From NCBI GenBank assembly GCA_029255685.2, contig CM055318.2, forward strand, positions 3,601,001-3,665,000: a stretch of DNA of 64,000 nt, given 5' to 3'. Numbering within the stretch: the stretch's first letter is position 1; every line of letters begins with the position of its first letter. The notes under the pieces are model-generated. The model was not told the DNA's origin. It was given only the letters and a program-made list of their open reading frames with translations, and did not search any database. Below, in pieces: positions 1 to 11,483 of the stretch. Position numbers and translations under genes: made by a program. This DNA is from Silene conica (lineage: Eukaryota > Streptophyta > Magnoliopsida > Caryophyllales > Caryophyllaceae).

Positions 1-1655
1 CGAGAGGAAAAAAGAAAATTTAACAATTATATATAGGCTCGAGTTGAGCTCACCTTAAAATATTTTGTGTGATTTATGGAAAATTTTTTGTGGAACCCTG
101 TAATTTCAAAACCGTGTATTAATGTATTATACACTTTAATTTTAGCCGTTCGGGGGTCGTACTGAATCAAAATTATTTTTCTCCCGGTTTTTTCGAAATT
201 TCTACGGGCTAATTTCAATAGTTAGCCAATTCGATTTCTGACCAAAATAACAAGTATAACTCAATTTTGCACGATTATCGGAGATTGACAAATATTAGTT
301 TATCGCATATCAGATCCCCCAAATATTCTCAGTTTCTCCTAAAACTTTTCATGGCCTATTTATCTGATATGACGAATATTTTGTGTGATTTACGAAGAAT
401 TTCTAACGGGACTTGAAATCACGAAACCCGTGTATTATATACTTCAATTTCAGCAGTTCGGGAGGTCATACCGGACCAAAATTCTTTTTTTCCCGGTTTT
501 TCAAAAATTTCTCCGAGGTAATTTGAGGAGGTAACCAATTTGATTTCAGGCCATTATAAAAAAGCATTACTCCATTTTTCACGATTATTGGAGATTTGAC
601 AAATATTGGTTTATCACTTACCCTCCAAACGTTCTCTGTTTTTCCTCAAATTTTTCGTGGCGTCTTTACCTGAGCTCAAGAACATTTTGCGTGATTTACG
701 AAAAGTTTTGTTCCGGAATTCTGAAATCCCGAAAATCATGTATTATACACTTCAATTTAAGCCGCTCGGGAGGTCGTACCGGACAAGAAATATTTTTCTC
801 CCGGTTTTTAAAAAATTTATGCGAGCTAATTTTAGGAGTTAACCAATTCGATTTCAGATCAAAATAAGGAGGATTACTTCATTTTTCACGATTATCGGAG
901 GTTTGACAAATATTGGTTTATCGCATACTGGAACCTCCAAATGTCCTCGGTTTCTTCTCAATTTTTGTGTAGCTTCTTTATATGATCCGTTGAACATTTT
1001 GTGTGATTTACGGAAAATTTGTTCCGAAATCTCGAAAATCGTGTATATACACTTCAATTTCAGCCGTTCGGGAGGTCGTACCGGACCCGAATTATTTTTC
1101 TCCCGGTTTTTCAAAAATTTATGCGAACTAATTTCAAGAGTTAACTAATTCGATTTCAGGACAGAATAACGAGTATTATTCCATTTTTCACGGTTATCGG
1201 AGTTTTGACAAATATTGGCTTATCCCATATATACCGGAATCCCCAAATGTCCTCTGTTTCTGCTCAAATTTAGCGTGATCTCTTTATCTGATATGAGGAA
1301 CATTTTGTGTGATCTACGGAGAATATTGTTCCGGGACCCTGAAATCCCGAAAACTGTGTATTATACACTTCAATTTCAGCCGTTCGGGAGGTTGTATCTG
1401 ACCGAAACTCTTTTTCTCCGGGTTTTTCAATAACTCGTCCTTTGTCGTTTTAGGAGTTAACCAATTCGATTTCAGGCCAAAATAACGAGCATTACTCCAT
1501 TTTTCACAATTATCGGAGATTTGACAAATAATATTGTTTTATCGTATACCGGACCCTCAAATGTCCTTTGCATATCCTCAAATTTTGCGTGTCCTCTTTA
1601 TCTAATCAAAAAAATATTTTATGTAGTTTACGGAGAATTTTTTTCTAGAACCCTG
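1..1655. repeat. Tandem satellite, period about 308 bp, at least five units
   Basis: The motif AGCCGTTCGGGAGGTCGTAC or a close variant recurs at about 144, 452, 760, 1062 and 1378, which gives spacings of 308, 308, 302 and 316. Between these anchors each unit carries the same order of blocks: TTCTCCCGGTTTTT, an AACCAATTCGATTTCAG block, a CACGATTATCGGAG block, TTGACAAATATTGG, and CGTGTATTATACACTTCAAT. The units differ by many substitutions and small indels, so the array is not freshly homogenised. It is cut by the window start and decays near 1655. The short open frames inside the units repeat with the array and are not genes. A related array in the opposite orientation lies at 53055-53985. 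Confidence 0.9.
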
Positions 1656-1729
1656 TCGATCTTTTTAATTGTTGATTAAAATTTTTACTCTGTATATACT
1701 TGTAAATAGAATTAGAGGTTTAAGAAACT

Positions 1730-2379
1730 AGGGCTGAGCAAAAAATCCGATGATCCGAATTGATCCGACATCCGATCCGTATCTGATCCGAATTAATGGA
1801 TATCTGATCCGAAAAGTGGTTTGATTTGGATACCCGTATCCGAAATATTTGTATATCGGATCAAATATGGATATCTGGCTTAAAATTTTGGATATCCGAT
1901 ATCTGAAAGTTATTGGATCGGATATCAAATATCGGATCGGATATCCGATATCCGTGTAATATCCGATCCGTACCTGATATTTGATCCACAAATATTAAAT
2001 AACACTAGCTAATTTCATCTCACTCAGTAACCGTCATTCACAAAATTGTAAATAACCCTCGTCTACAAAAACCGTAAATTTTAATCTCTTTTCATTTACA
2101 AAACCAATAATCAACAATTCCACATTCACAAACCCACATTTTCATTTTTATTACGCTACTTTTCTTTTTTATTACAGTTTTGACAATATATATTTACATT
2201 GATCGGATCTCGGATATCGGATAACTGATCCGAAATTTACGGATAGTTTTGGATACTAAATTTCGGATATCCGAACATTTCGGATCAGATCATGGATACT
2301 AAAATTTCGGATTTTCGGATCGGATATCCGATCTGAAGTAGGGTTTCGGATCGGATACCCGATCCATACTCTGCCCTAT
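1730..2379. mobile_element. Non-autonomous hAT-like element, ATCCGATATCC-rich
   Basis: The left end begins AGGGCTGAGCA and the right end, read in reverse complement, begins TAGGGCAGAGTA. The flanks carry AGAAACT at 1723-1729 and 2380-2386, a 7-bp direct repeat (7 of 8 if one base is added), which suits the 8-bp target duplications of hAT elements. The subterminal parts are packed with ATCCGATATCCGATCCG-type palindromic repeats on both sides of a plain AT-rich centre. No transposase is encoded. A minus-strand open frame at 1728-1991 is only this repeat translated. Confidence 0.75.
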
Positions 2380-2429
2380 AGAAACTGTAATCATAGTCAA
2401 TCTATTTTGTTTTGCAGATGTCGTTCAAA

Positions 2430-2945
2430 TAGTGGCGGACTCAGGATTTTTGTACAAGGGGGCACAAAAAAAAAATTATGCGTTATCTACGTGTGTCTAA
2501 GAAAAAAATGGGAAAAATTGGACTTATAGATATTTTTTTTCAAAAATAACGTTTTCTCTAAAATACTATTCCCTCCATTCATATCCACTTTGCACCTTTA
2601 CTTTTTCACGTTTGCCAACGCACGTTTTACGTGCTAAATATCTTTAGCTACGTAATCGCAAAAATGATAGAAGTTAGATATTTTCAATGTACTCGTGTAG
2701 AATATAATACATTTTGGTACAAAATTTAACAATAAATACAAGTGGTTTAATGGTATAGAACTTCCCATATAATCTAAAGGTCAAGGGTCTATTGGGAATC
2801 GAACCTGCATCTCTAAGATAAAAATTGACCAATTATGCAATGATAAGTTGATAACTATATGTCTATATTGGAGACTTATAAAAATTTATTTCGAAAATTT
2901 TATGGAGGCATGTGCCCACCCCGACACCGCCTAAATCCGCCCCTG
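2430..2945. mobile_element. Non-autonomous hAT-like element
   Basis: Perfect 8-bp target duplications CGTTCAAA lie at 2422-2429 and 2946-2953. The left end is TAGTGGCGGACTCAGG and the right end in reverse complement is CAGGGGCGGATTTAGG, a 16-bp imperfect terminal inverted repeat. It carries no transposase. Near 2568 it contains a CCCTCCATTCATATCC stretch that looks like one arm of a Stowaway-type MITE, perhaps an older insertion. Confidence 0.8.
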
Positions 2946-2953
2946 CGTTCAAA

Positions 2954-3684
2954 CAAGGTCTAATGAAATGTCTTATATAAGGGTGTTAAATGTTAGCGAG
3001 TCGAGCCGAGTTCGAATTTGACAGTTGCTCACTTTGTGTTCATAAAATTCATGGTCGAACTGATCTCGAGCTTATTTAAATTTTAAGAAAACGTGTTCGT
3101 TATCAACTTGCGAGTTTGTCATTTTTATTCGTTTATGGCATGAATGTCGCATAGGTAACATCAAATAACTGTACGTAATCGACAATGCATGCTTTTAAAC
3201 GTGGTAAATTTAACCAATTTAAGATGTCCACTCACTCAACACTTACTATAAAGTTTTCTTTGATTTGAAATTTCGAATGAAATAATTTCTCGAAAATTTG
3301 ACTAATTTGCTTCATTCACTATCCATCACTTTAAACCATAAATTCCTTCGAAAAGTAAGTCTCCCTTTTAACTAGAAAATTCGTCATAAATTTGTAATCT
3401 GTCAAGTATCATTCAACAGTACCTACGTGATCGCTAAGGGGCTAAAGGCTCGTCGTTATCTTGCCAGTAAATGAGTTTTATTAAACCCGTTACAAATTTA
3501 TGTCGGATATTACCTGTCGCAAGTGAGAATTTGTGTTGTTTGAAATGCACATGCTGACATGCATGCATTCACGTAAAAAGCAAAACGAATTAGATCCCTC
3601 ATATCACTAATCAATTTAAAATAACTCGATCTTACGTAACAATAGTAGAATTATATAATTAAGAATAAATCCTATGTTTTTTGC
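2954..3684. other. Intergenic DNA, degenerate repeats
   Basis: AT-rich and without a supportable gene. The part from 2985 to 3125 has the GCGAGTCGAGCCGAGTTCG-type composition seen in old plant transposon ends. A TGTCGGATATTACCTGTCGC hairpin remnant lies near 3502. Confidence 0.5.
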
Positions 3685-3695
3685 TATATATATAA
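3685..3695 (+). promoter_or_regulatory. TATA box of the first cluster gene
   Basis: TATATATATAA lies about 62-72 bases upstream of the ATG at 3757. The other cluster genes have a TATA box at a similar distance, so it is a likely core promoter. Confidence 0.55.
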
Positions 3696-3756
3696 CACCC
3701 ATAATTTGTTTTTTTTATATCAAACAACACAACCAAATAAATAAAATATTATCACT

Positions 3757-3990
3757 ATGAATCGGAATATAGATGAACGAGAGAGTTATTTCTCCTACAT
3801 ATTGTCGCCTTTTAGGAAGAACAAGAACAAGACCAAGAACAAGACGGAGAAATCAAAAGAGCGCGAAGTGAAGTTTTCCGAGTTCAATACTGAGTGCCAG
3901 AGTCGAAATGTTGATTGTGATGCTGAAGTTTTCATTCGAGAGAAGCATAGGAGGTTATTGCTTAGCAAGACAACCATTAAAAAGGGTTAG
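3757..3990 (+). CDS. Short DUF761-like two-box protein, cluster gene 1
   Basis: 77 residues, intronless. Two parts are shared with the other cluster genes: an N-terminal box at residues 5-17 (IDERESYFSYILSP) and a C-terminal box at about residues 52-65 (VDCDAEVFIREKHRR). The linker is basic (KNKNKTKNKTEKSKE). The C-terminal box resembles the short motif that ends plant DUF761 (Pfam PF05553) proteins, although those are usually longer. There is no signal peptide or membrane segment, so a cytosolic or nuclear product is inferred. The start is chosen because the box follows within a few residues and a TATA box lies upstream. It is the most diverged of the EVFIR-type genes at 3757, 7451, 11000 and 19975. 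Function is unknown. A chance frame is unlikely because the same boxes recur in five other loci. Confidence 0.75.
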   Translation: MNRNIDERESYFSYILSPFRKNKNKTKNKTEKSKEREVKFSEFNTECQSRNVDCDAEVFIREKHRRLLLSKTTIKKG

Positions 3991-4274
3991 TGTGTTGGTG
4001 TCACACTTTATTAGGGTTTTACTCTTAAATGGCTTTGTATAATTGTATGGTTTAATAGATTCCGTATCATCTGAAGCGTTATCAGATAATATCGAGTTAT
4101 GGACTTATGGTATCACTAATAATAGTATAATGATATGAGCGTCATATTATAATAATGTTTTTTTATTGAATATGATATGTACAAAGTAATTTGCAGGCCG
4201 GGTGTTACATAAATCGACTGATCTAATTCAGATCTTAATATTGTATAACTACTTTTGTAATAATTGCTACCTAC

Positions 4275-4536
4275 TTAAACAAATTGTAAAAACCGCTAAT
4301 AACTTAATCTTTACACGGGTTAGAATTTGCTTCAAAACTCCGTTCTCATTATTGTTTTTCTTCCTCTTTCAAGCTCATTAACTCTATAATCATCTCTATT
4401 TTGATGAATCTACTCTCAGTAACTTAATAAAATGAGGAGTATATTAGTTTTTTTTGTGTTTCGGGTCAGAATTGACTTTTGAAGCAAATTCTAACTCGAG
4501 TAAAGATTAAGGTAGCAGTTTTTAAAAAATTCTTAA
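4275..4536. mobile_element. Small inverted-repeat element (MITE-like)
   Basis: The left arm at about 4275-4340 and the right arm at about 4475-4536 are imperfect reverse complements over some 60 bp, sharing TTAGAATTTGCTTCAAAA and CTTAATCTTTAC. No clear target duplication was seen, so the class is not assigned. Confidence 0.55.
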
Positions 4537-4721
4537 CTCGGAGTAATTATAAATTTTTTTCTTTAATGATGGTAGGGTTCTACTTAAGTTTTCCACAATT
4601 TGTTCTCCTTATTAATTACGAAGTTTATAATTGCGATTATTTCCACCTATGAATTGTATTCTAGCATCATTTAATTTGTTCTAAATAATACGTATATTTG
4701 ATCTCTTAGTTTTCGAGTTAT

Positions 4722-4812
4722 AATTTTTTTTTTTCTTTTGAGGCTTGAACCCGAGTCTTCTGGGACTTTCACCCAAGTTTTAACCACTAGACTCCACCCT
4801 TGCGGACATTTT
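4722..4812 (-). mobile_element. SINE-like fragment with pol III boxes A and B
   Basis: Read on the minus strand, it has TCTAGTGGTTAAAACTTGGG (box A-like), then GGGTTCAAGCC (box B-like) and an A-rich end. This is the layout of a tRNA-derived SINE head. The body is missing and no target duplication was found. Confidence 0.5.
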
Positions 4813-5419
4813 TTTTTTTAAATTGCCATAACTAATATTTTAATTAAACGTACGTAAAATATAAACAAATAATCGAAACTAAGAAACTACGACATATACC
4901 GTATTAGGTAAAACTTACTTTATCCTTATAGTTACTAAATTTGGATTTACCCAATTACCGGTAAGAGGGTGTGTTAGAAATTTATAAGTTGAATGTGTAA
5001 ACAACTTTTTATAATCCCTCCGTCATAATAATTTTGCTTTTTATTTTATTCTTTTAAGAATATTTTAATTAGAGATAGATAAATAATTACGACAGAAAAA
5101 ATATTATTCACAACTTTTTGTATTGTAGACAAACTATGAAACTATTAGTTTACGTTACCAAGGCCAACTTATTATTTAATCTTAAATAAAACGCGATTGG
5201 CATAGTTCATCAGGACCGTATTATTACTTTTTGAAAATTTCAATCATTATAAAAACTCATAGTTGCAAAAAATTATTTGTTTCATCTTAATGAATATATT
5301 TAAAAAACCGATCATTTTCAACTTTTACCGATAGATAAGTAAAAGATATTAACGAAATAAACTGGATATGTACAAACATGTAAAAAGTACGTAAATGATA
5401 ACAAATAAATGACTCGAAG

Positions 5420-6000
5420 AAGTATTACAAAAGTGTATGAATTATGATGACGGCATGATCCATGACACCAAGGGACTATAGCTAGGTTATGCCATTTTTT
5501 TTGGTAAAAGGTACGAAAAATTATGCCATATGTCCACGCATATGCTGTTTTAATTCATCATCTATAATTTCCTAATAATAAATTTCTCTTATGACGGGTA
5601 TATTCGTAACAAATTTACGATACGTATCCCTCGTTGAGTTGATAAGACAAAATAAAAGTGTCTATAGAATTACAAATTATTTGTTTTTATCTGTTATCCA
5701 AATGAGTTTTATTTGACCCGTCACATATACTGTCTGTCATAAATTAGAATTTATATTGCTTTAATTGGGTTGCTTGTAGAAAAATAATCAAACCGAAAGA
5801 TAAAGCAAAAAGAAAATGATTATAAACATAAAAGTTTCATTTTTAATAGGAAATTTTTCCAATATAACTTTTAATGGAAAAGTTGCAAATATTCCGACCA
5901 CCTTTGCGTACTCATTTATTGCTTTAATTTTCGTCCAATTGATTTAGTCCTCTTAATCGTCAAAAGTCAAGCTAGAGGGCATTAGATTCCGGTCTATCAC
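5420..6000. repeat. Segmental duplication, copy 1 (partner 9170-9730)
   Basis: Shared blocks include GGCATGATCCATGACACCA, CGCATATGCT, TTGGGTTGCTTG, AACCGAAAGATAAAGCAAAA and CAAGCTAGAGGGCATTAGAT, in the same order as at 9170-9730. With the gene-proximal match this indicates that DNA upstream of cluster genes 2 and 3 was duplicated together with the genes. Confidence 0.7.
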
Positions 6001-7339
6001 ATGATTCATATATTCACATCTATTATGATTAAATGATCAACTAGTTATTTTAGACCGAAAATGGTTAATCTTATGTAAATCCGTTATATGATTCAAATTA
6101 AAGTACAATCGATGTATGTGGTTATTGTTTAGGGGTGTTTTTAGGATTAGATCATAGAGGTGCAAAATATTTAACAATGATTTCGGTGATGGGATGAGCT
6201 AAAAATTTAAACAGAAAAAAATCGCGAGTCTGAATTAAAGCACACAAAAATAGAAAAAATCGGATCTAAATAATTCAAGAACGTATAAATAAAATACTTT
6301 GAGTAAGAGTAGGCTTTATAATATATCCAAATCAATGAATCATTGTACATAAATAAGAATATCTAACCACAACACCACTATATATTTGATGAATTTTATT
6401 GAAACTAATTTGTAAATATTTCTGAATAAAGGGGTGCAGGTGAAACCCCTGCACCCCGTCAAATACGCCGCTGTTATTGTTGCAAATAATCGTCAAATAA
6501 ATGTACTACTTCGTATCATAACGTTTAAAGTAGGTTAAGAGTATTGTATAACATATTATGCATGGTCATATTTAAGTATTTATAGTGGTCATATTTAAGT
6601 ATTTATAGATGAGTAAATAACGACGTTTTCTCTAAGACTGACAGATATTAGTTCGAATTTTAGTTGAATTGGATTGGAATAATCATGTAATATTGCGATA
6701 TTACGCCTTAAAGAATTGAAACACTCCGTAAATAATACTCTAATATACTTTATCAATTTTCTTACATAACTATAAATGTTAGCTGCGAAAATTGAAGGAA
6801 TTATGTGATAGTAAATTAGTAATTGGTCGATGTGATTAAAAAAGATCACCATGAATATTCCACCTTATAAAATCAAATCAAAACCCATTAATTAATTATT
6901 AATTATATTGTCGAATGTAGGTTTTGTTATTAGGCGGAATGAAATTCAGTATCAATCTACTATTTTTGTACTAAAACAATTACACGATAATTTTAAATTT
7001 TAAAATAAGACAGCCTCACTTGCTATTCATGTATGTATCTTGTATACACTTTATGATTTTATGACTGAATCGATCTCATCCGAGTCATGTTTGTAATAAC
7101 AACGTATGTGATACGTTATAGATCAAGACTAATTGTGTGACGACGACGATTAATCCAAATTATAAAACAATACTAATAAATGTTAGCTGCGAAAATTGAA
7201 GGAATATTAGCCCAACAAAATTGATTTATTTGGCCAACTTAGAGTATTTTATATTTTTATACACATCTCAAAAGCCTAAGGAATCACATTCCTTCAAACA
7301 TTTAAAAGCGAAAAAGACATAATTTTACGATACAAACTC

Positions 7340-7347
7340 TATAAATA
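7340..7347 (+). promoter_or_regulatory. TATA box of cluster gene 2
   Basis: TATAAATA lies in a block of about 90 bp (GACATAATTTTACGATACAA, then CTCTATAAATA) that is nearly identical upstream of genes 3 and 4. It is 111 bases before the ATG. Confidence 0.7.
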
Positions 7348-7450
7348 TTGGCCGAAATTATATTTCATATTATCCATCTACAAAATATTATCTCAATTAA
7401 AAATACATACAATAATACCCAAATAATTTTACCAAAATATAAGTAAAAAA

Positions 7451-7711
7451 ATGAAGACGCCACAAAATAATAATTATGGGAACAACCCACATAGCATAGA
7501 TGAGCAAGAGAGTTATTTCTCATACTTATATTCTCCCAAAATGCCTAAAACGGTGCAACATCGTCCAAGCGACGGCCACAAGGCGGATTACGCGGCCAAG
7601 AACGGTGGTTATAGGAAAGAATGTTGTGACGGAGACGTCAATTGGGAAGCCGAGGTTTTCATTCGAGAGAAACACAAGAAACTCGAGCATAAATTGACAT
7701 ATATTGGATAA
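7451..7711 (+). CDS. Short DUF761-like two-box protein, cluster gene 2
   Basis: 86 residues, intronless. The N-terminus is rich in Asn (QNNNYGNNPHS), then comes the SIDEQESYFSYLYSP box (residues 15-29), a linker with HRPSDGHK and KNGGYRKECCDGD, and the C-terminal box WEAEVFIREKHKKLEHK (about residues 65-81). By eye it differs from the gene at 11000 in about eleven residues, and one cysteine of the other copies is Trp here. There is no signal peptide or membrane segment. The ATG matches the start of genes 3 and 4 and has the same conserved promoter block. A run of about 30 T lies just downstream, near 7765. The C-terminal box is DUF761-like. The role is unknown, and conservation of both ends with a variable middle suggests protein-binding motifs (inference). 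Confidence 0.8.
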   Translation: MKTPQNNNYGNNPHSIDEQESYFSYLYSPKMPKTVQHRPSDGHKADYAAKNGGYRKECCDGDVNWEAEVFIREKHKKLEHKLTYIG

Positions 7712-7762
7712 GAGTTTATGTTCGTGAAGCTATGGAAGCTAGCCTAAAAATTCCAACTATTT

Positions 7763-7796
<34 letters not shown>

Positions 7797-8574
7797 CATT
7801 GTTACTTTTTTTCCGTTAAATTTTATTTGTCTTAGCTGAATTCAAATCCTTGCTCCGCTATTGGTTGTACTTAATTATTTAATTTATTATTGAATTTGAG
7901 TGATTATGCACTATTACTCTTGTATAACTTAGTTGTGATCATGCAAACGTCTACAAGTACTATATTTGGCTATACACTCCGTTTATTTCAGTCATTTATT
8001 CATCTTTAATAATTAAAATTCTTAACAAAAAAATAAAATAATGTAAATAAATAATTGAGATGACTAAACTTATCGACAAAATAATTCGTAGCCTGTGAAT
8101 ATATAGGTCGATAGTGTATGAATAATCAATACATTTCCACGTTGCAAAAAAGTACATTAGCATAGCATTATTATTACTTTTGCACACTAGTTAAACTTAT
8201 TTAGATGAGCTAGAATATACTTTATACAACATGAATCTTTTTTCACGATTCTAATATTTGTAAAATCCTCCTTATTTTATGGACTAGAATAAGTCCCCTC
8301 AAAAAAAAAAAAATAAGTAAAAAAAAAAATAGTCTTGAGTAATTTAATGTAGGTTTACAATAGTTTTTTTGTTTTATCCGAATACTTCCCCTATTATATT
8401 ATTACGTGTTTCGTATATAAAAGAGACCGGAAATTACTTTAGGCCCTTATTATTTCATATGGTGGCTCAAATCTCCGATTTTGGTTATCCACATTTAATT
8501 TTACATTCTTATTTTTTACGTCAATATTTCTGAAAAATAACATTATATTTTTGTAAATATATGTAAACCTCAAT
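7712..8574. other. Intergenic DNA downstream of cluster gene 2
   Basis: AT-rich, with a long T tract at about 7765-7793 and A-rich runs near 8300. The CTTTATACAACATGAATC block near 8220 resembles blocks near 17465 and 20900, part of the duplicated cluster flank. No gene is seen. Confidence 0.5.
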
Positions 8575-8905
8575 TAGAGAATTATACAACTAGATGTATA
8601 CATCTGGTAATATAGATTTCGAGCTTTATAACGAAGAATTTGAGCTTATGCATATATTTTACAAGCTTTATTGAAAAGAATTTGAGCGTATTTATAAAAA
8701 AAATTGTAGGTCAAACATCAAAACATTATATTGAAACTCAAAAATAATACATATAAAACCCAACTGTTTTAATTTTAACACTAAAAAATTATAGTGCAAT
8801 AAAATATTGTTAAAAGCTCGAAAAAAATAGCATATAAGCTAAATTAGATTTGTATTATATGTACGATGCTCATATACATCTGGATGTATAGTCCTATTTA
8901 TGTGT
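8575..8905 (+). mobile_element. MITE-like dispersed repeat, copy A
   Basis: About 330 bp, related to copies at 61560-62150 (same strand) and 62500-62765 (opposite strand). The family starts near GAATTATACAACTAGATGTA, has a GATTTCGAGCTTTATAA block and an ACACTAAAAAATTATAGTGC block, and ends near CATCTGGATGTATAGTC. Its ends are roughly inverted relative to each other. It encodes no protein. Confidence 0.65.
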
Positions 8906-9169
8906 AAACCTACAACATAGATTATCTCTATAATACACATATACGAGCGAGGATTAATTTTAGGATATTGATCATTTTGCTGGTAGGTCTTATATAAAAT
9001 CGTCATATTCTAAGACCCAACACAACATACTTTAGTTTCTTATCTTTAATTTTATTGTCGATCTCAATTCAAGACTGTATAATAAGACCTTCAGTTATAC
9101 CTAAGTACCTAATATATTCAAATTCCGCTCGTATTAAAATCGTTCTTATTTTTCTTCTCCAAAAAAAAA

Positions 9170-9730
9170 GCTACATAAGTGTATAAATAACAATGACGTC
9201 ATGATCCATGACACCATGCAATAGATTATGCCATGCATATGCTTTTGTTTCATCATCTATATATTACTCGTATTTCCTTTAGTTGGGTTGCTTACTTGCT
9301 TGCAACAAAAGAATCTAACCGAAAGATAAAGCAAAAACAATGATAATAAACAGTCGGTGGCGCTCAATCTCGGATAATGATACGGCGTCATCTATATTAT
9401 TATTTGGATGATGGTACGGTATTATTTGGTTACGCTCAATTTCGACATCAGCCTCTCATATATAACCGTTTCTGGATCCCCACCTTATTACGTATAATTC
9501 ATCTTCACGTATTATATGTGACATGGTGACGTCAAAATTGGGCGTCACTGGATAGCGCTAATTCATCTTCATTATTGTTTTTAGTGGAAAGCTAGAAAAT
9601 ATTCCGTCCATCTTTTGTTACTCGTCTATTACTTTAATTTCGTCGAATAATTATATTAGGTTTACTCGTTTTGATTGTCAAAAGCCAAGCTAGATGGCAT
9701 TAGATTCTTCGCCATTACATCAATTACGAT
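9170..9730. repeat. Segmental duplication, copy 2, with an insertion
   Basis: Matches 5420-6000 block by block. At about 9350-9570 it contains extra DNA absent from the partner, bounded by CAGTCGGTGGCGCTCAAT and, in reverse complement, CAGTGACGCCCAATTTTG. This is likely a small DNA transposon inserted after the duplication. Its target duplication was not resolved. Confidence 0.55.
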
Positions 9731-9934
9731 CAACTAGTTATTTTAAAACAGTTAGTCTTACATAAGTCCGTTATATGAGACGGAGTATATCATCTGTGGA
9801 TATAACGATATACTTCGTTTCATAATGTAGGTTAAGTAATTAAGTGTATATATAGAAAAGTAAATGAAACTTCATGTTTTATTTATGTTTTTTATAATTT
9901 TTTCAAATTAATTTGAAAACAAAATAATGTATTA

Positions 9935-10026
9935 CTTCCTCCATTTTTATATAATGTACCCATTTTATTAAAATACTACCCTCATATATTCAACAAATGG
10001 ATACATTATATAAAAGCGGAGGATAG
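9935..10026. mobile_element. Short Stowaway-type MITE
   Basis: 92 bp with TA on each side (9933-9934 and 10027-10028). The ends CTTCCTCC and GGAGGATAG and the inner ATATAATGTACC / GGATACATTATAT form one long hairpin. Confidence 0.6.
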
Positions 10027-10099
10027 TAACTCATAAGAAGATGCCCTATTATTGCACTTTAAGTATGACATTTGTCGGTTAACGTTATCAGTTATCATT

Positions 10100-10895
10100 A
10101 CCGTAAATTTATGTGACGTCCTTAATAGAATGATATAGTACCATATAATTATTATCCAAAATTCATGGAGTTATAACAAAAAAAATTGAAGTCCAAAACG
10201 TCAAAATCGACAACTAAAAAGCTTAGGAAAAGCAAGTATATCCGGTTTATCTATTCACCATGAATATTCCACCTTATCTCCATCAATTGAAACCCATTAA
10301 TTATTTATTACTCGTAACTATATTATGAAAATGGTTTTTTATGATAAGGTACGAAATTCATTTTAATCCTATCATTTTTCGTACTAAACTAATTGTACGA
10401 TAATCTTAAATTTTTAAATGAGACCGTCACACGTAAATTGCATGTTATGTGTTCACTTTGTAATACGTTATTTGTTGGTCTCATCTTTGTAATACGATAT
10501 TTTTTTATTTTATTTTTTCGATAAAAGTAAACACATTAATATTAAAGAAAGGGAAGAAATATAGAGTACATGAATATTAAAACTAATTAGCCTCTGACAA
10601 GGCTTACAGACCAGTGATACTGCGAGCATAACATAGAACACATTTGATTAATACGATGTTTATGACGGGTAACAGACTAATTGTAGGACGACCGACGATT
10701 AATCCAAAAGTATTAAACATAATAAGATTGACAAATCTTAGCAACAAAAATTTGAAGGAATATTAGCCCAACAAAATTGAATTATTTGGCCATTTTCAAG
10801 TTTTTTATTCACTTCTTAAAAAATAAAAGCGTAAAGAATCCGATTCCTTCAAACAATTCAAAATTGAAAAAGACATAATTCTACGATACAAACTC
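10100..10895. other. Duplicated upstream flank of cluster gene 3
   Basis: From about 10256 (ACCATGAATATTCCACCTTA) this matches 6848-7450 and 19405-19970, the upstream flanks of genes 2 and 4. A 10500-10640 segment is not shared and is probably a later insertion. No gene is seen. Confidence 0.6.
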
Positions 10896-10903
10896 TATAA
10901 ATA
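10896..10903 (+). promoter_or_regulatory. TATA box of cluster gene 3
   Basis: TATAAATA lies in the promoter block shared with genes 2 and 4, about 97 bases before the ATG at 11000. Confidence 0.7.
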
Positions 10904-10999
10904 ATGACCGAAATTGTACTTCATATTATCCATCTATCAAATAATAAAAAATAGTCTAATATTTTTTATATTTATTTTACCAAAAATCAAGTGAAAAAA

Positions 11000-11260
11000 A
11001 TGAAGAAGCCACAAAACAATAATTATGGGAACAACCCACATAGTATAGATGAACAAGAGAGTTATTTCTCATATTTATATTCTCCCAAAATACCTAAAAC
11101 GGTGCAACATCGTCCAAGTGGCGGCCATAAGGTGGATTATGCGGCCAAGAACGGTGGTTATAAGAAAGAATGTTGTGACGGAGATGTCGATTGTGAAGCC
11201 GAGGTTTTCATTCGACAGAAACACAAGGAGCTCCACCATAAATTGATATATATCGGATAA
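11000..11260 (+). CDS. Short DUF761-like two-box protein, cluster gene 3
   Basis: 86 residues, intronless. The start is the ATG at 11000; the frame is open a few codons further, but only ATG 11000 matches genes 2 and 4. The N-terminus is NNNYGNNPHS, followed by the SIDEQESYFSYLYSP box, a linker with a GGYKKECCDGD cysteine pair, and the C-terminal box CEAEVFIRQKHKELHHK. It is close to the gene at 19975: 13 base differences in 261, five of them changing the residue (by eye), which suggests that the protein is still under constraint. There is no membrane segment or signal peptide. The C-terminal box is DUF761-like. Function is unknown. Confidence 0.8.
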   Translation: MKKPQNNNYGNNPHSIDEQESYFSYLYSPKIPKTVQHRPSGGHKVDYAAKNGGYKKECCDGDVDCEAEVFIRQKHKELHHKLIYIG

Positions 11261-11483
11261 GAGTTTAATGTTCTACGCGGTGGTGGAGCTAGAGAGCTAG
11301 CAGGACCGTAAATTTTGAATTAAATTTACTTGTAATATTTAATGTAAAATATTGTTTGAATAATTATGTATTATATATTTATATGTATTTATGATTCATC
11401 GTGTAATATATTTTATTTGTGATTATGTAAACATTTGTTTATAGTAATAACTTGTTAATTTGTCAAGGTCCCTATGCTCCATG

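Larger units (their letters stand above)
3991..7339. other. Intergenic DNA with old repeats and duplicated cluster flank
   Basis: No gene is supportable. It contains an inverted-repeat element at 4275-4536, a SINE-like head at 4722-4812, a half Stowaway end near 5008 (TCCCTCCGTCATAAT), and several TGACGGG/TATCCGTC hairpin remnants (5593, 5717). The blocks 5420-6000 and 6848-7450 are the duplicated flank of cluster gene 2 and match 9170-9730 and 10256-10999. Confidence 0.6.

Noticed and set aside
606-1433. Three plus-strand open frames of 72-81 codons with similar peptides
   Set aside because: They repeat with the 308-bp satellite unit and have no start context or family. The similarity comes from the DNA repeat.
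1728-1991. Minus-strand frame of 87 codons rich in Ile, Arg and Tyr
   Set aside because: It is the ATCCGATATCC palindromic repeat of a hAT-like element read as protein.
2746-2830. tRNA-like motif (GGGAATCGAACCTGCATC)
   Set aside because: No complete cloverleaf can be formed and it lies inside a hAT-like element.
3757-3990. Antimicrobial or secreted peptide role for the small cluster genes
   Set aside because: No signal peptide is present and the cysteines are few and not conserved in all members.
6595-6852. Minus-strand frame of 85 codons
   Set aside because: AT-rich, no recognisable motif, no promoter, and partly inside the duplicated flank where the other copies are not open.
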